NCBI RefSeq assembly: GCF_037392515.1
Contig: NC_090280.1
Coordinates: 29,703,118 to 29,767,117, forward strand
From: Haliotis asinina
Taxonomy: Eukaryota; Mollusca; Gastropoda; Lepetellida; Haliotidae
Reading direction: 5' to 3'
DNA length: 64,000 bases
Every line of letters begins with the position of its first letter. Positions within the stretch are counted from its first letter, which is position 1. This document shows, one piece after another, positions 10,377-22,657 of this stretch. The position numbers were made by a program, and so were the translations under genes. Below the pieces are notes generated by a model. That model was not told where the DNA came from. It ran no database searches and saw nothing but the letters and a program-made list of their open reading frames with translations.

Positions 10377-11560
10377 ATAAAATCATTGTTCAGTTCTTTG
10401 TTCGTTGTTTATCTATATAAACGGTGCCATTTACAAAAGGCAACAAAGCAGACAAGTCTGAAATATAGTGAGCAAACGATGAGCAAGCTACAATGAATCA
10501 CGATGCAGATTTCTAGTACAATGCAACTGACTCAGAAGTCTATGGGAATAAGACAAGAAAATGAGAATCTTGGTATTGCACAGAGAGAGCAGAGATTCCA
10601 AATGAAGCTTGTTCACAAAGTCAGACTGTGTCACACGATGGTGATGTAGATGATGTTGTTGACAAATAGGCGTTGATAGGCAGAGGCACACAACTCCAGT
10701 AATTCCGAGTGTAAATTCCTGTGTGTGTCCCTCAATACGACAACAAGCCTTGATACACACTGACACAATGTCGGGAAGATTGGAGCAATGTGCGGCTGTC
10801 GCCATTCACTTTGAAATTTCTCGAACAAGGATAGGTAACTCTGGTGTGCAATATAAAGAGCCCTGCCGCTAAAACTACTATTGACATCATATTACATATA
10901 TGATGCGAAATGTGACCCACAACCCACACTCAGTACGCCAAACATTGCGAACCATTGATAACTCTCACCTAATCAATGATTATACAAATTTTTAAAAAAA
11001 CGCTCGTAACATTGGTGAGGTTTAAGTCGCTCTTTACATTATTTCGCTCATATGACGGCATGATGTCTTTAGATGTCGTAGAGTGCTGGCGCACAGAGAT
11101 ACTACAAAGAACGCCACATGTAATCATGAATGCCACACCGAGTCGACCAGTCCTTGTTGTACCCATTAATACTAAGCCGGGAACAACAGATATCATATTT
11201 TAACGTCTTTTAGTATGACGCAGCCTGGTATCGAATCCTCGACCTACCGCTCGTAGGGCGGAGGCGGTCTCTGTTAGATACATTCTGGTATCTAACAGAG
11301 ATATCCAAAAGATTTAGAATTGCGATCCTAAAAAAATATGCACAAAAGGTTATCAAGCAGGATCCCCTGTTAGTAACCCGTTTACATCGATAGAGTGTTC
11401 GTTTTACACGGTATGTGAGACAGACAATAAAATGATAATAGGAAATATACAGCGGAATGTAATAACTACAATGGTTGTCTGGTCGTTTAACGCCGCACTC
11501 GGCAATATTCCAGCCACGAGATGGACTGTTAATAATCATGTCTGGATCAGACACTGTTCA
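10377..11560 (+). repeat. 3' flank of copy B, partly duplicated at 17204-17900
   Basis: The stretch from about 11110 to 11530 is collinear with 17430-17840 behind copy C. It includes GACCAGTCCTTGTTGTAC, CATTAATAC, the TCTCTGTTAGATAC segment, ATGCACAAA and TAATAGGAAATATACA. The sequence between 10400 and 11000 shows no gene. Confidence 0.65.
11268..11301. repeat. Perfect 14-bp hairpin
   Basis: TCTCTGTTAGATAC (11268-11281) and its exact reverse complement GTATCTAACAGAGA (11288-11301) flank a 6-nt loop. The paralogous locus near 17576-17620 has only the left arm; the right-arm position holds different sequence. Confidence 0.9.
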
Positions 11561-12244
11561 GCTGTACTGATATATGCATTGCATGCAACTACTTCGACAG
11601 TTTTGTTTTGGAGAATAATATATATAAGTTGTCTGACAGCAATCAGTAAACATTCTGAAATGGTTAATGTACAGCTCTATAAACCAGCTTAGCGACCTTA
11701 CCTGCTGGTGATCTATAAACCCATTCATAGATATTGTGTATCGTAAATGTATATGTTCGATATGTAGTATCGCCGATCAGATTTTCTTATGTCGATATTT
11801 GCAATGTTACGATATGATTGGCAATTCACACACCCTGCCAAGTCTTCTAATCACGTATGGATTTGCTGTTTTTGGTGTCTTTTGATGGACACATAATCAC
11901 TAAACGTCAATGTCTTTTATTACACAATGCCATTTAGAAAGTGGTCAAATGCATCATATGTCATATTTGGGATTTCACTTTCTTAGTAAAGTACAAATTC
12001 TAGTACTTTTTCGATTGAGTCTCATCCGGGATTCGAACCCCACCTTCAGAGTCACGCACCTAATCGCCAGCACACAAAGTCAGCCCCCTAGCCCGAACAG
12101 TTGAGCTTTGCTATTGTGCATCCATTTCAGTTTTGCAAGCCATGCTTCGTGATATTGTAATTAACATTCTCTTCATAAAATTGACACAAGCATAACATAA
12201 ACCTTTCTTGCTAGACCAACTTTCCACTGCTTTTAGTCGTAGCA

Positions 12245-12600
12245 TATGTGTATTTTAATGTATGGCCAGATGTGTCTAAATTGTTAACAGCTGAAGAGAT
12301 GGTGAAAATCCGGCTAGGGCCCATGCAGAAAGCAAATGTACTGTAAGTCCCCATGGCCCTTAATCTACCTTCAGTTTTCGGCGATCTATAGCCCATTTTT
12401 ATACTGTCGTGTCCGCATTTGAAATCAAATTTAGAGATAGATGTTAGTTTAACTTCTAAATTACTGTGATATCGTAATTGGTTTCCCTGTCCCTTGTTGA
12501 CCGACTGTTATAATATTCACGTATTTACAGTGGGTTTACAGCTTCTTCTTTATGGCTGAAATAGTACCGATGTGACTTAAAATATTTTATCTCACTCACT
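12245..12600 (+). repeat. R3 repeat
   Basis: R3 landmarks are present: AACAGCTGAAG, GGCTAGGGCCCATGCAG, TCTACCTTCAGTTTTCGGCG, and a tail with GTACCGATGTGACTT and CTCACTCAC. Confidence 0.65.
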
Positions 12601-12985
12601 TTCTTGCTATATGAACCCAGTATATAAATAATCGTATCCGGGCCGACAGCATATGCATCGATTTACGCAATTATGATATGATGATATGAATCAAACAAGT
12701 TAGCGAGTCTGTCCACGTGATCCCGTTAGTCGTCTTTTACGACAAGCATGGGTTGCTGAAGACCAGTTCTAATCCTGATCTTTACGGATATGATGCTTGA
12801 GGGGATGACTCTGTTTAGACAGAGACATGTTTCTGTACCACTTACTTTGTCTTCTATTATCTCAAACACGGTTTGAATATTATCTGAGGACTGCCATGTG
12901 ATACTTTCCCATGCTGGCTGCAACCTTGAAACAAACATTTAAAGGCAGAATTCCGTGAATAACTGCATTATATTTCTCATGTGAA

Positions 12986-15900
12986 ATGTTGCCGGTTCTG
13001 TACACCTTATTTCTGTGGGGAGCAGCGTCCTGTGACACAAGTGTCACAATCTACAACGAGTGGCTTTCACAGGGTGGACGTATGCACTATGAAGTTGAAC
13101 GGTGGAACAAAGTTAATGGACTCACCCAGCTGAACCTTGTTCCAAACATGAAGTCTATACGAGCAGCTGCCGGGCGACATGAGCCTTTTTCCAAATGTAC
13201 GTATTAGGTAAAACATTGTACACGAGGTTGTTGTTGGCTTCCATTATCACATTGTATCATTTTCTACAGTTAGAACGTTTTAGAATTCGTAGTTTTCAAT
13301 GTACCTCTGGGATCGTTTAGTTGTTTACCCCATCAGTAACAGACACTTATAGTTAGTTTATTATGAATCTATAACTTGTTTGGGTCACATGACTGAAGTA
13401 CAGCCGATGTGATTTAAAATCGTAACTCGCTCATTTACTCACTCACTCACTCCAGCAGAATCTATTCTTTGACATGTGATGGGAATGAAGCCGTTAGCAT
13501 GTGGCAACTAATGTATCCTTTAATGATCACGGGAAAGGTCTGGAACAGACTATATTGTTCAGTCTCTGCATTTGTAAGTCCCCATGATCCCTAGGATCTA
13601 CCTTCGGTTGTCTATAGCCTATTTATATATTGTACTGTTAAAGACTGAAGTAGTGTTTAATGGTCACGCGATACTTTGAAATATACATGTAATATTTTGA
13701 TAGACAACTTATTTTGGCTGTCCTTTGCAGAATGGTAAGTACATAAATTTGGAGTTTCTTTTATACATGTACAACTCTGCCATGCGCATTTGTAAAGTGG
13801 TTTCAAACACAGAAAACATCAGCGATGTTGAGCTGTAAAGGGGTTTCAAACACAGATAAATTCAGCAATGTTTAGTTGTAAAGAGGTTTCAAACACAGAT
13901 ACATTCAACGATGTTGTACATTCAACGATGTTGAGTTGTAAAGATATGACGCTAAATAAAAACTCACTCACTCACTCACTCAGTTGTAAGATGGTTTCAA
14001 ACAGAGAATCACTAATCAGACACCCCGCTTTCTCTGATACACTAAAGACTAGGGGAATTCAACTTGAACATGTCGTGTGGTACAAATTAGTGTCACACAC
14101 GTCATATTCCAGCCATATTGTGAAACACATGGCTGAGATATTGCCCGATGTGACGTTAAATATGAACCCACTTGTTCACTTTTATGTTGCAATGTCTCAA
14201 ATTAATGTATTATTTTACGTTTAATGCTAGGTTTAAATCTCTGTACTTTGTTGACAGTTTTTGTAACATAACATTGTAAACTATTTATGAATAACCTGTT
14301 TTGTCACGATATGGATGAGACATTGACCGTGAGCCTCAATTCACTCACTCACTCATATTGGAGGAAGGATGTTCAAGCATTTCACTTGACATACGTATGT
14401 TGCATCGTATTACTAAGAGGTCTTGGAACACATTCTTGCACAGGTTCATACAACGTAGTTGGATTAAAACCGACACTGAAGTTATGCAAATGAACGCCTA
14501 TTCAACAAAATGAAACAGCATTTAAGTTATTGTCAATATATTTTTTTCAGTGGCCCGAAAGCCACAGTCACCATGGTTATCCAGACCCTAAATATCTCCA
14601 GGACCACGCGCTCCAGTCAAAGACGTGGGTGTGGTATATGCAACAGCTCAGTAACTATGGGAACAACATTGTCTGGAACATAGAAGGTATGAGATGTTAT
14701 TTAATTCGTTTACAGATATATAATAAGAGTGACACATAGTTTTTAAAGACACTTGCGGCCAAGAGTCTGATATCTCAATGTTGTAGCCGTGTACATTTTT
14801 TGTCCTATCAGCCTATGGTGAAGATCAGGAGTAGAAGCAACACTAGGGTCCATGCAGGTAGCAAAAGTAATGTAAGTCCCCATGGTCCCTGGTATGGTGA
14901 TCTACCTTCAGTCTTTGGCGAGCGAGAAAATAAGCAATTGTAAATTCTACGATTTTAAATGTATTCAGACCCATCTATTCTTTCTCTTATTTACGCATTC
15001 ATTTTATTATCAGAGGTACTTTCGAGATAATTTTAGTTGTACCAAACGTTTAATCGTAGTATAAAAATATTAAAATAAAGAAAAAATCAGTACAATCGCC
15101 AGTGACTGAAGACACGGTGTAAATCCAGGTAGGGTGCCAAATGTTCTAATGGATCCACGTATGGTAATGTTCCTTCAGTTGTTGGCAATCTATAGCATGT
15201 TTATATGTTGTAATGCCATGTATACATTGTGCATGGCAAAAGTTTCTCGTCATTATAGGACTGAAAATATAAGGTGACTTTAAGAGTTAACTCAATCACT
15301 CACTCCTATGTTTTATATGGTACTTTGTGCTCTGATTAAAATGTTTTAGTTTTCAATGCTAGCTATATATTCATATCTGTGATAATCGAATAGTTTTACT
15401 GTCCATCGTTGACAGGTTTTACTCTTCAAAATGTTTTCATTATTTATTATATAAACTGTTCTCGTGACGGTATGACTGAGATATTGTCGATGTGACGTTA
15501 AATATTAACTCACTCATGCACTCACTTCAGCAAGATTTCATATTCGGCTTATATTATATCGGTTTATATTGTCTCCTCCTTTCAGGTAAGGTGCAGTGGA
15601 GTAGCCTAGTGGCTAAAGTCTCGCTCGTCATGAACCCCGACTCAATTACCTGTATAGTTACAATGCGTGAAGTCCATTTTTGGCCATTGTTGATGGAAAA
15701 TAGCTGGAACAGCCATAAAACTAAAACTCACTCGTTCATGTTTCAGCTAGGACCTGGCCCGACTGGATAGATAAGTCTCATCATCATGGTGGATTCCCAA
15801 ACAATGTTGACGCTGCTTCAGAGTTTGTGTCACTGATGGTTCAGAGTGCCAAGGACTACACAGGAGGCCGCCTTCCCCACATATTTGAGGTCATCAATGA

Positions 15901-17203
15901 ACCTGACTGGTACGAAGATATTATTGACCCACAAACGAATATAGACTTTCAGAGGACCGTGGCCGACAAGCTGAAATCAAGATTTGGAATGAAAGTTGCC
16001 GGACCGTCGTACACTAGTATGGCATTACGACAAGCAGATGAAAATAACTTCAGCTCCTGGAAAAGAACTGCAAAGTTTCTGGACATGTCTCTTGATCACT
16101 TGGACTTTTTCTCGTTCCATTCCTACAACTATCTGCATATATCAGGTGGAAATCACACCTACTCTGGAATTAACGAAGCTCGTCTGGTCGCCTCTCTTGA
16201 CATGGTAGAGAATTATTCCCATATCAAGAAAGGAAAGAACGTTCAGCTAGTGAACACTGAATTTGGATTAGGCTTGCCAGGAGTTGCCGACAGTTTTGAA
16301 AATGGACTAATAGACTTTCAGACCATTTATCAATCAAACGGCTTCATGTTTACTTTCCTTAACCTGAGAGAGTTGATCGACAGAGTTACCGTATTTCTCA
16401 TTTCGAATGAGCAATATCCAGGTCATCCTTCCCTTCGGAATTCCTTATTTACAATGCAAGGACAACCCCTTGAGATGACAAAATTCTTCAAGTTTTGGAG
16501 AAATTTTATTTATGACCACAGATTCCTCCGTGTCCCCAGCCAATACAATGGACAGGAGAGAGTAGTTGCATCACTCGCCCTTGCAAATCCTCACACAAAA
16601 GAGATGATGGTTCTTCTCCACAACTATGGAAGTAAATTTGAGAATGTTTACCTGGACTTTCCCAACAACTGGCTTAACCCTTCCAATGGTGAAGAAACAT
16701 GCGTTCTGCTCGACAAGGGAAATCCATCTATTCATGCCAATTACCATTTCGACAGGTCTAAGCTGCACGGCACCGTCGGCCTGCCTGGATCGTCAACCTG
16801 CTTCTACAAGTTTAAAACTACCTACAACTTTAATGGAATACGCACGGATAACGAGAACACATACTATGGCAAGAAAATGATCATCCCTATCAGCAACGGA
16901 CATGCACAGACAACCATCGATGTACCCAGCTCCGGATACCATTCATCATATCTTAGAGTAGGAATTAGCCGCGACAAGAATGCCAATGCAAAACCCAAGG
17001 CAGTTGTCTTCAATGGTCGCACGTTGTCTTCAAGCTACATGATGTTTGATGCCATGAAGGTTGACGGGAAAACAAAGTGGAACGTGTGGGTCTTCATGGT
17101 TCCGGCATCACAGGTCCACACGTCAAATACAGTGACCATGACATTTGATGGAAACGGTGGCCATGTGACATCCGTCGCACTCGTTGCTGGCAAGCTTCTC
17201 TAA
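12986..17203 (+). CDS. GH86-like glycoside hydrolase copy C, exon 1 frame broken
   Basis: Three exons are visible: 12986-13196, 14551-14686 and 15747-17203. Exon 1 begins MLPVLYTLFLWGAASC, a good signal peptide, followed by the family segment TVTIYNEWLSQGGR (here SVTIYNEWLSQGGR). It then lacks 14 nt that copies D and E have just before the splice donor (…CAAAT|GTACGT), so normal splicing would join exon 2 in the wrong frame. Exon 2 (45 codons plus 1 nt) and exon 3 (485 codons) are fully open. Exon 3 keeps the catalytic Asn-Glu-Pro, the SFHSYN strand and the Thr-Glu-Phe-Gly nucleophile motif. The ordinary reading is a recent pseudogene, or a gene rescued by another first exon. Intron 2 has a SINE and an R3 shared with copy B. 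Confidence 0.8.
13340..13660 (+). repeat. R3 fragments in copy C intron 1
   Basis: There is a tail piece with AGCCGATGTGATTTAAAATC and ACTCACTC near 13390-13450, then a head piece TAGGATCTACCTTCGGTTG near 13590-13620. Intron 1 also holds short ACTC runs at 13960-13982 and 14341-14354. Confidence 0.45.
14800..14935 (+). repeat. R3 fragment in copy C intron 2
   Basis: ACTAGGGTCCATGCAGGTAG, TAAGTCCCCATGGTCCCTGG and GGTGATCTACCTTCAG are well preserved; the 3' tail is missing. Confidence 0.6.
15110..15530 (+). repeat. R3 repeat in copy C intron 2
   Basis: This is one of the longer R3 copies. It runs from GGTGTAAATCCAGGTAGGG through TTGGCAATCTATAGC, a T-rich middle with CTGTCCATCGTTGACAGG, and the tail TGTCGATGTGACGTTAAA with TCACTCATGCACTCAC. 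Confidence 0.65.
15590..15740 (+). mobile_element. SINE-1 in copy C intron 2
   Basis: This has an A box TAGCCTAGTGGCTAAAG, a decayed B box, the body ACAATGCGTGAAGTCCATTT, and a tail ending immediately before the exon 3 acceptor TTTCAG. It corresponds to the insertion at 9170-9300 in copy B. Confidence 0.7.
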
Positions 17204-17900
17204 TTAAAACCATCGTCGACTTCTTTGTTCTTTGTCTATATATAGAACGACATCATTTACACAAACCAACAGATATGGATCAGTTGGATTGACAGGGTGA
17301 GGTAAAACGAGGTTTAACGTCACTCTTAAGAATATTTCGCTGAGATGTCGACGTGAAGTCTTAAGCTGTGATATAGTGTCAGTGGACAGAGATACTACAG
17401 AAAAATGCCGCATTTAATCATGAATACCCCAAGCAGACAGACCCCCCATAAAAACACAACTGACTCCGAGCCGACCAGTCCTTGTTGTACTCATTAATAC
17501 CAAACAGGGAACAACAAGTATCATGTTGCGACCTACCCCTCTTAGGGCGGACGCTCTTACCTGCTACACTGTGGAGGCGGTCTCTGTTAGATACATTCTG
17601 GTTTTACGGATGTTATAAATCAATCCAAAAGATTTAAAATTGCGATCCTAAAAATATGCACAAAGGGTTATCAAGCAGGAACTTCTATAAGTAAGCTGTT
17701 TACATCGATATAATGTTCATTTACACGGTATGCGAGACAGACAATGACATGATAATAGGAAATATACAACGGAATGTAATAAATACGATGGTTGTCAGTT
17801 TGTCTAACGCCACACTCCGTAATATTCCAGCCAGGAGATGAACTGTTAATAATCATGCCTATATCTTTCTTTACACAGTAGATTATCTGGGATATAATAA
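17204..17900 (+). repeat. 3' flank of copy C (paralogous to 10377-11560)
   Basis: This is collinear with the flank of copy B through GACCAGTCCTTGTTGTAC, GGCGGTCTCTGTTAGATAC, ATGCACAAAGGG and GATAATAGGAAATATACA. No gene is seen. The B/C duplication unit thus extends from about 200 bp upstream of exon 1 to about 650 bp downstream of the stop. Confidence 0.65.
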
Positions 17901-18104
17901 ACATCATTAACACATAGCAACGTTTTGAAGGAGGGTCAGTAGTATTGATTAAACTCTCAGTTGACTTTAATATGAGGAATTCAATATGTCTGTCTTATGA
18001 AGCATGAGTCAAATCAAGTGAAAAGAGTACTCACTTAATGCGTGCAAGCCACTACGCACAGTAAAAATAATACAAACAGCAATAATAATGTATTCACTGT
18101 CATT

Positions 18105-18170
18105 CACCCGATGAAGGGGCAAGTATAAGCCCAGAAACGTTTCGTGTAAATAATAAAGAAGTTGCATGTC
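18105..18170 (+). mobile_element. Penelope-like element 3' tail, candidate
   Basis: CCCGATGAAGGGGC, a short hairpin (GGGC/GCCC) and CAGAAACGTTTCG are followed by AATAAAGAAGTTG (18152-18164). The last 13 bases recur exactly at 24441-24453 behind a coding fragment with Penelope-like character. The CYGATGA-hairpin-GAAAC layout is that of the hammerhead motifs known in this family. Confidence 0.45.
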
Positions 18171-18189
18171 GATATCAAGTGTCTAGTAT

Positions 18190-19560
18190 AGTAATGGTGG
18201 TTTTTCTAAATTACTTAACACCAAAACCTAAGGTTGTGACGATGCGAAAAACTATTGATGCACAGATAGCGTGTGTGACTATTGACGTTTTAGTTACTAA
18301 CTTCCACTGATAAATGCTCAGAGCAAAATACAGTGAATTTTGATACTGGCTTGCAGCTTCATTGAGTTTACGTTTTAATTGCTTTGTCTAGGTTCGAAGC
18401 TTCGTGTCAGTTATTAAAAGAGATTGAAACTACGTCAGCCTGTTTTTATTTCATATAAACTATACATATATTTTGGAAATAACTCCAAATGAGACAACTC
18501 AAAAAGAAACAATACCTATTTCAATATTATTGCAATGTTGTTGCAGCTGTATGTTGTAACATAATGTCACTGTCGCAATAGTTGTGTCCCCCTCAGTAGA
18601 TACTTTGCGATGCTTAGAACATGGTACAGGTGACTATCACAAGGTACGGAATGTATTTACGGACTGCGCAGTAGTTGCTAATCCAACCAGTCTAACAATG
18701 GCATTTTTATTTTGATAGATAGTGCTCTTCACCTGTTGTGCCAAGCAATTATCACCTAGCAGGACTGAGTGAAAGAGTAAAGATTTTCAGTGACATCGGC
18801 AATATTTCAGCAATATCGTGGCCAAGTCATATAACCATGTAGCCCCTTGTCAACAAAGAACTACATGAAGGAAAATTAAAGTAATATATGAAAAAATTGA
18901 TTAAACGAGATCATAAATTGGCTTGCAACGGCAGTTAACACCAGGCAGAAATATGGCATCCTGATATGTCGAACTGGACTATCCTAAATCAATCAACTCA
19001 TAGATAAAACGTACCTGATCTTGTAAAGTGCAAGATATGTGTCCTGGCAATCATCATATTGTCTTTTCAATCCAGACATTGTGAGCTCCAGAGATTTTCT
19101 GGGCTTACTGTGAAGACTTTGTGATAGTGCGAACATTACATTTTAACAAATACATGCCGAATTGGTTACAATAACCTTAAAGGCATCGCAAAAGGCTGAA
19201 CGTTAGGATTTAAAAATGGGCGTCATAAACCATAATCTTAGTGCCACAATTTTCATATCTTTGAGGAATTCTAGTTTGGAAGTCAGATATGAGCTACAGA
19301 AACTGTCTACAGTGCACACAACATATGTTGATTCGAAGGCAGAGTGATCGAACTGTCAATTGGTACCTCATAAGGATGAGAAAACCGCACTATAATAAAA
19401 TAGAAAATAACGTCAGTCTCTAATACGGGCCCTGTTTTATCATTATTCTTTTATACGTGGACATATGCTCTGACACTGGCAGCAATTATATCTTTATTGT
19501 GCATGTAGGTCAAGTAGCATATGAAGACACCCCATACTCAGATGAACATTCTCCTTAGAA
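18190..19560. other. Intergenic, no gene seen
   Basis: This is unique AT-rich sequence apart from a reverse R3 tail fragment at about 18780-18850 (TGACATCGGCAATATTTCAG). No open frame shows a recognisable domain. Confidence 0.5.
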
Positions 19561-19568
19561 TAGTGGAA

Positions 19569-19833
19569 ACCCGTGAAGGTCCCGGGGTAGAATAGGCCTT
19601 CAGCCACCCATGCTTGCCATAAAAGGCGGCTATGCTTGTCGTAAGAGGCGACTAACAGGATCGGGTGGTCAGACTAGCTGACTTGGTTGACACATGTCAT
19701 TGGTTCCCAATTGCGCAGATCCATGCTCATGTTGTTGATCACTGGATTGTCTGGTCCAGACTCGATTATTTACAGACCGTCGCCATATAGCTGGAATATT
19801 GCTAAGTGCGACGTAAACTCACTCACTCACTCA
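19569..19833 (+). repeat. R2 repeat, near full length
   Basis: Best plus-strand R2 copy. The order is CGTGAAGGTCCCGGGGTAGA, ATAGGCCTTCAGCC, CATGCTTGCCATAAAAGGCG, GCGACTAACAGGATCGGGTG, TTGACACATGTCAT, GATCACTGGATTGTCTGGTC, GACTCGATTATTTACAGACC, ATATAGCTGGAATATTGC, then (ACTC)n. It is about 265 bp with no coding capacity, so a non-autonomous element. Confidence 0.75.
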
Positions 19834-19869
19834 TTAGAATAGTGTATTTGTCATCTCTGGCCCGTTTTA

Positions 19870-20035
19870 ACATATTGTCTTCTTCATGGCTTTTGTTAAT
19901 TTTACAGTTACAGTCTTAATTCTGTTCGTCTTTTTTATGATTTGAGCACATTTATCTATGAATTTCTAATTTGTCAAAGTCACGATATAGCTGAAGTATT
20001 GCCGATGTGACTATTTTAATTCACTCACTCCCATG
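19870..20035 (+). repeat. R3 repeat tail
   Basis: CACGATATAGCTGAAGTATT, GCCGATGTGACT and TTCACTCACTC mark the 3' end of R3; the head is too decayed to define. Confidence 0.45.
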
Positions 20036-20039
20036 ACAT

Positions 20040-22600
20040 TTGTGAATGCATGTGAGAATCCATGGCCCAAGGAACAGGTGTCAGGTGACATCATGCATCT
20101 CTCAGGCTGTAACCCGTCTCATTCACACATGCAACATGCAACAATCACATTTTCCTAGTATCTTTTCATTGTACCTGTAAAGTGTCTTCTTGGGCAAACT
20201 CAGTTATGCAGGAAAGAATCGATTTTCGTTGTGGTGACATATGATATTTTCATAGCTGAATTATCTATATTTATTAAAACCAGGACAACCCTCGTTTGGT
20301 ATTTAGCACGGACCTAAAATATCCCACGATCAACACGATGTCACGTATGATCTCGAAAACAAAATTTGTGTTCTTGTAACCTCCAATTATTTTCTCACTG
20401 CTTGCAGTGGCCACGATAACATATAGTGAAATCGGAAAGTTAATGTATGTTGAAGTTTTGTTTTGTGATTGTACAACAGAGATAAGGGAATCATCATCTG
20501 ACTTGCAAACCCATTGCGACAGGTTGATGAATCATTTCAATGAACAAGGTCGATGTATTCTCATTATACCATATACTATATACTTAAATACCAGATGTTT
20601 TCACAATTGTGGTGTGAGATCCAGAAGGGTGCGTAAGTTCTTTTTCCTGTCTTCGTCTGGCTAACGAGTACTGGTTGTTTTTGGTGGAGATTTTACGACC
20701 GATTCTATCTTTGTTTTTAATATAAAATATGTCCAGCAAGGTTTCCTCAATCCATTAGTGGTTGCGATGCTACTTGACCCAGGGGGACTTTTTGTGCAAA
20801 AGCAAGGGTCACCTTTTACACGGCTCTTTAAAGTACTGATACTCGTGTGGATAAACATACATAGTATCTAAGAATTCATTTATACACAAAGTAAATAACT
20901 GACTGATAATAAACATATGTTCAACTGCAAATATGGGGCTACATTTTCCGAGCTCTCTTAGCGCTAAGATAGTCGTAAGTTAATGTTTATATATGGCACT
21001 TACGACTATCTTAACGCTAACAGGGCTGCACAAATGTAGGCCATGTACGCCATGTACGTCGAGTAAGTGAGTACGGGAGCATGGTATACTCTCTTGTAAA
21101 ACTATTTACAATCATCACTAACATTCTTGTTTCAAAACACCACAAAGAGATATTTCAACTGTGTACTTTTAGATCCCAGCTCATCGTCTTATATCTGTTA
21201 CAGGAATGACAACAATGTAGCGCAGCCTTTAAGAACCTATCCCGTCTATCAAGAGTACATACATTGTCCACATGTTTCCCTTGGAATATTCCGGATGTAT
21301 CAGCGCGAATAATCGAGATCATAAGTGATCATCTGAGTGATTTTTGCAAATGTATTTATTTATTGTCATTTTGTCAGAGGAGATGTTCCTAAAAGGCTCT
21401 GTAACATATTGTTGTCAAAATTCCGTCAATGGTGTACCAGAGACGCATTATAGCATGTCGATATTCTGTCACAGATGGTCAAAAACAACTGTTATGTTTG
21501 TCGATATTCTGAGATTTACCATACGTTTGTGAATAAAATCCTTCTTTCTCTTACCAACCTTGTGAAATATCCCATTGTGTGTGCGTTACTTTGCTGAATG
21601 CATGAGAATGTTCTACTGAAAGTGCACCTGAATAATTTCAGGTATGTTGGATTACATTTTAATGACCAAAGGAGTTCCGACTCTCGGCGCTCCAGATTTC
21701 TTTTTCCACACTGACTTAACGGTTCAGTGTTAACTGATTTGGACTAAGGTTTACAGGTATTTGTTTCTTAAATTGCATTTATGACACAAAGCTTTTAATT
21801 TTATACTTCAGGGTATATATTCAGTTTTTGTGGCCAAGTGACATATCCCAGCATGTAGATCATTTGTACTCGGGTCGTGTTCCATTCCCCTTACAGTTAC
21901 AACATTTTAAGCCGATTTCTAGTGTTGAATTGAAATAATGTTAAAATCCAAAGTCATTCATCTTATATTTTGTGACAGATGCAAGGATCCGTGAAAACGT
22001 AGACACTGAAAACATGCATTCAAATCTCAAACAGTTGTGAATAAGTTAATTTTTGAAAGTGCACATTTAACTGAACCATATCTTTAGTGTCATGCAAGTA
22101 CTTCAGTGTTGCACCAACAAATTTCAGAAGAGAAAATGCCTCGCACAAAAACTATTTACATTACAACTTTGCAACGCCATTTAATCAGTTTGAATCCAGG
22201 CAGTACTAGTGTAGAGGGGATAGAAGGGATAGGATAGCATTTAACAATATGAACGTTTACGATATTTCCAGTATTTGTGATGGCGATATATTTATCATTC
22301 ACTTCTTGAGTGAGCCGCCTTCATAAATACTCAAGTAATATCACAGAGGGGGATTCCACATATAAATTTCACTACAGACCCGTGTCTTCGGCTTAACGAG
22401 CGACTACTTTCATCACTGGGCTACCCTACTGTCCTTTTACATCTTGAGGTTGAAACAAACTAAATGTCGAAAGTCTGCCCTGTCAGTTTAAAGAATGCCA
22501 AGGCAGTTACCAACTAATATTCTTGGCTCTTATCTTGATTACACGCTCTACATTGCACCTGACGAATACCACATGCTCCTTTCACGTGTTGATTATTTTG
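20040..22600. other. Intergenic upstream of copy D
   Basis: Apart from the hairpin at 20957-21021 and a very decayed SINE-like stretch at about 21835-21960, no gene or repeat can be supported. Short open frames near 20407 and 21127-21532 have no recognisable domain. Confidence 0.5.
20957..21021. mobile_element. Miniature hairpin element
   Basis: Two 23-bp arms (20958-20980 and 20998-21020) are complementary with one mismatch around a 17-nt loop. The core of the arm is AAGATAGTCGTAAGT. A second, more decayed copy with the same arm and the same loop length is at 59859-59919, which shows a small mobile family rather than a chance palindrome. Confidence 0.75.
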
Positions 22601-22607
22601 AACGGCA

Positions 22608-22617
22608 TATTTATAAG
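22608..22617 (+). promoter_or_regulatory. TATA box of copy D
   Basis: TATTTATAAG lies 41 bp upstream of the start codon at 22658. That spacing predicts transcription starting about 10-20 bp before the ATG. Copy E has the same arrangement. Confidence 0.5.
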
Positions 22618-22657
22618 CCCATGATAGTCAACAGAGCTGTCACAATGCCACAGGAAA

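Noticed and set aside
20661-20870. Overlapping open frames on both strands
   Set aside because: No start context, splice signals or family similarity; the length is within chance.
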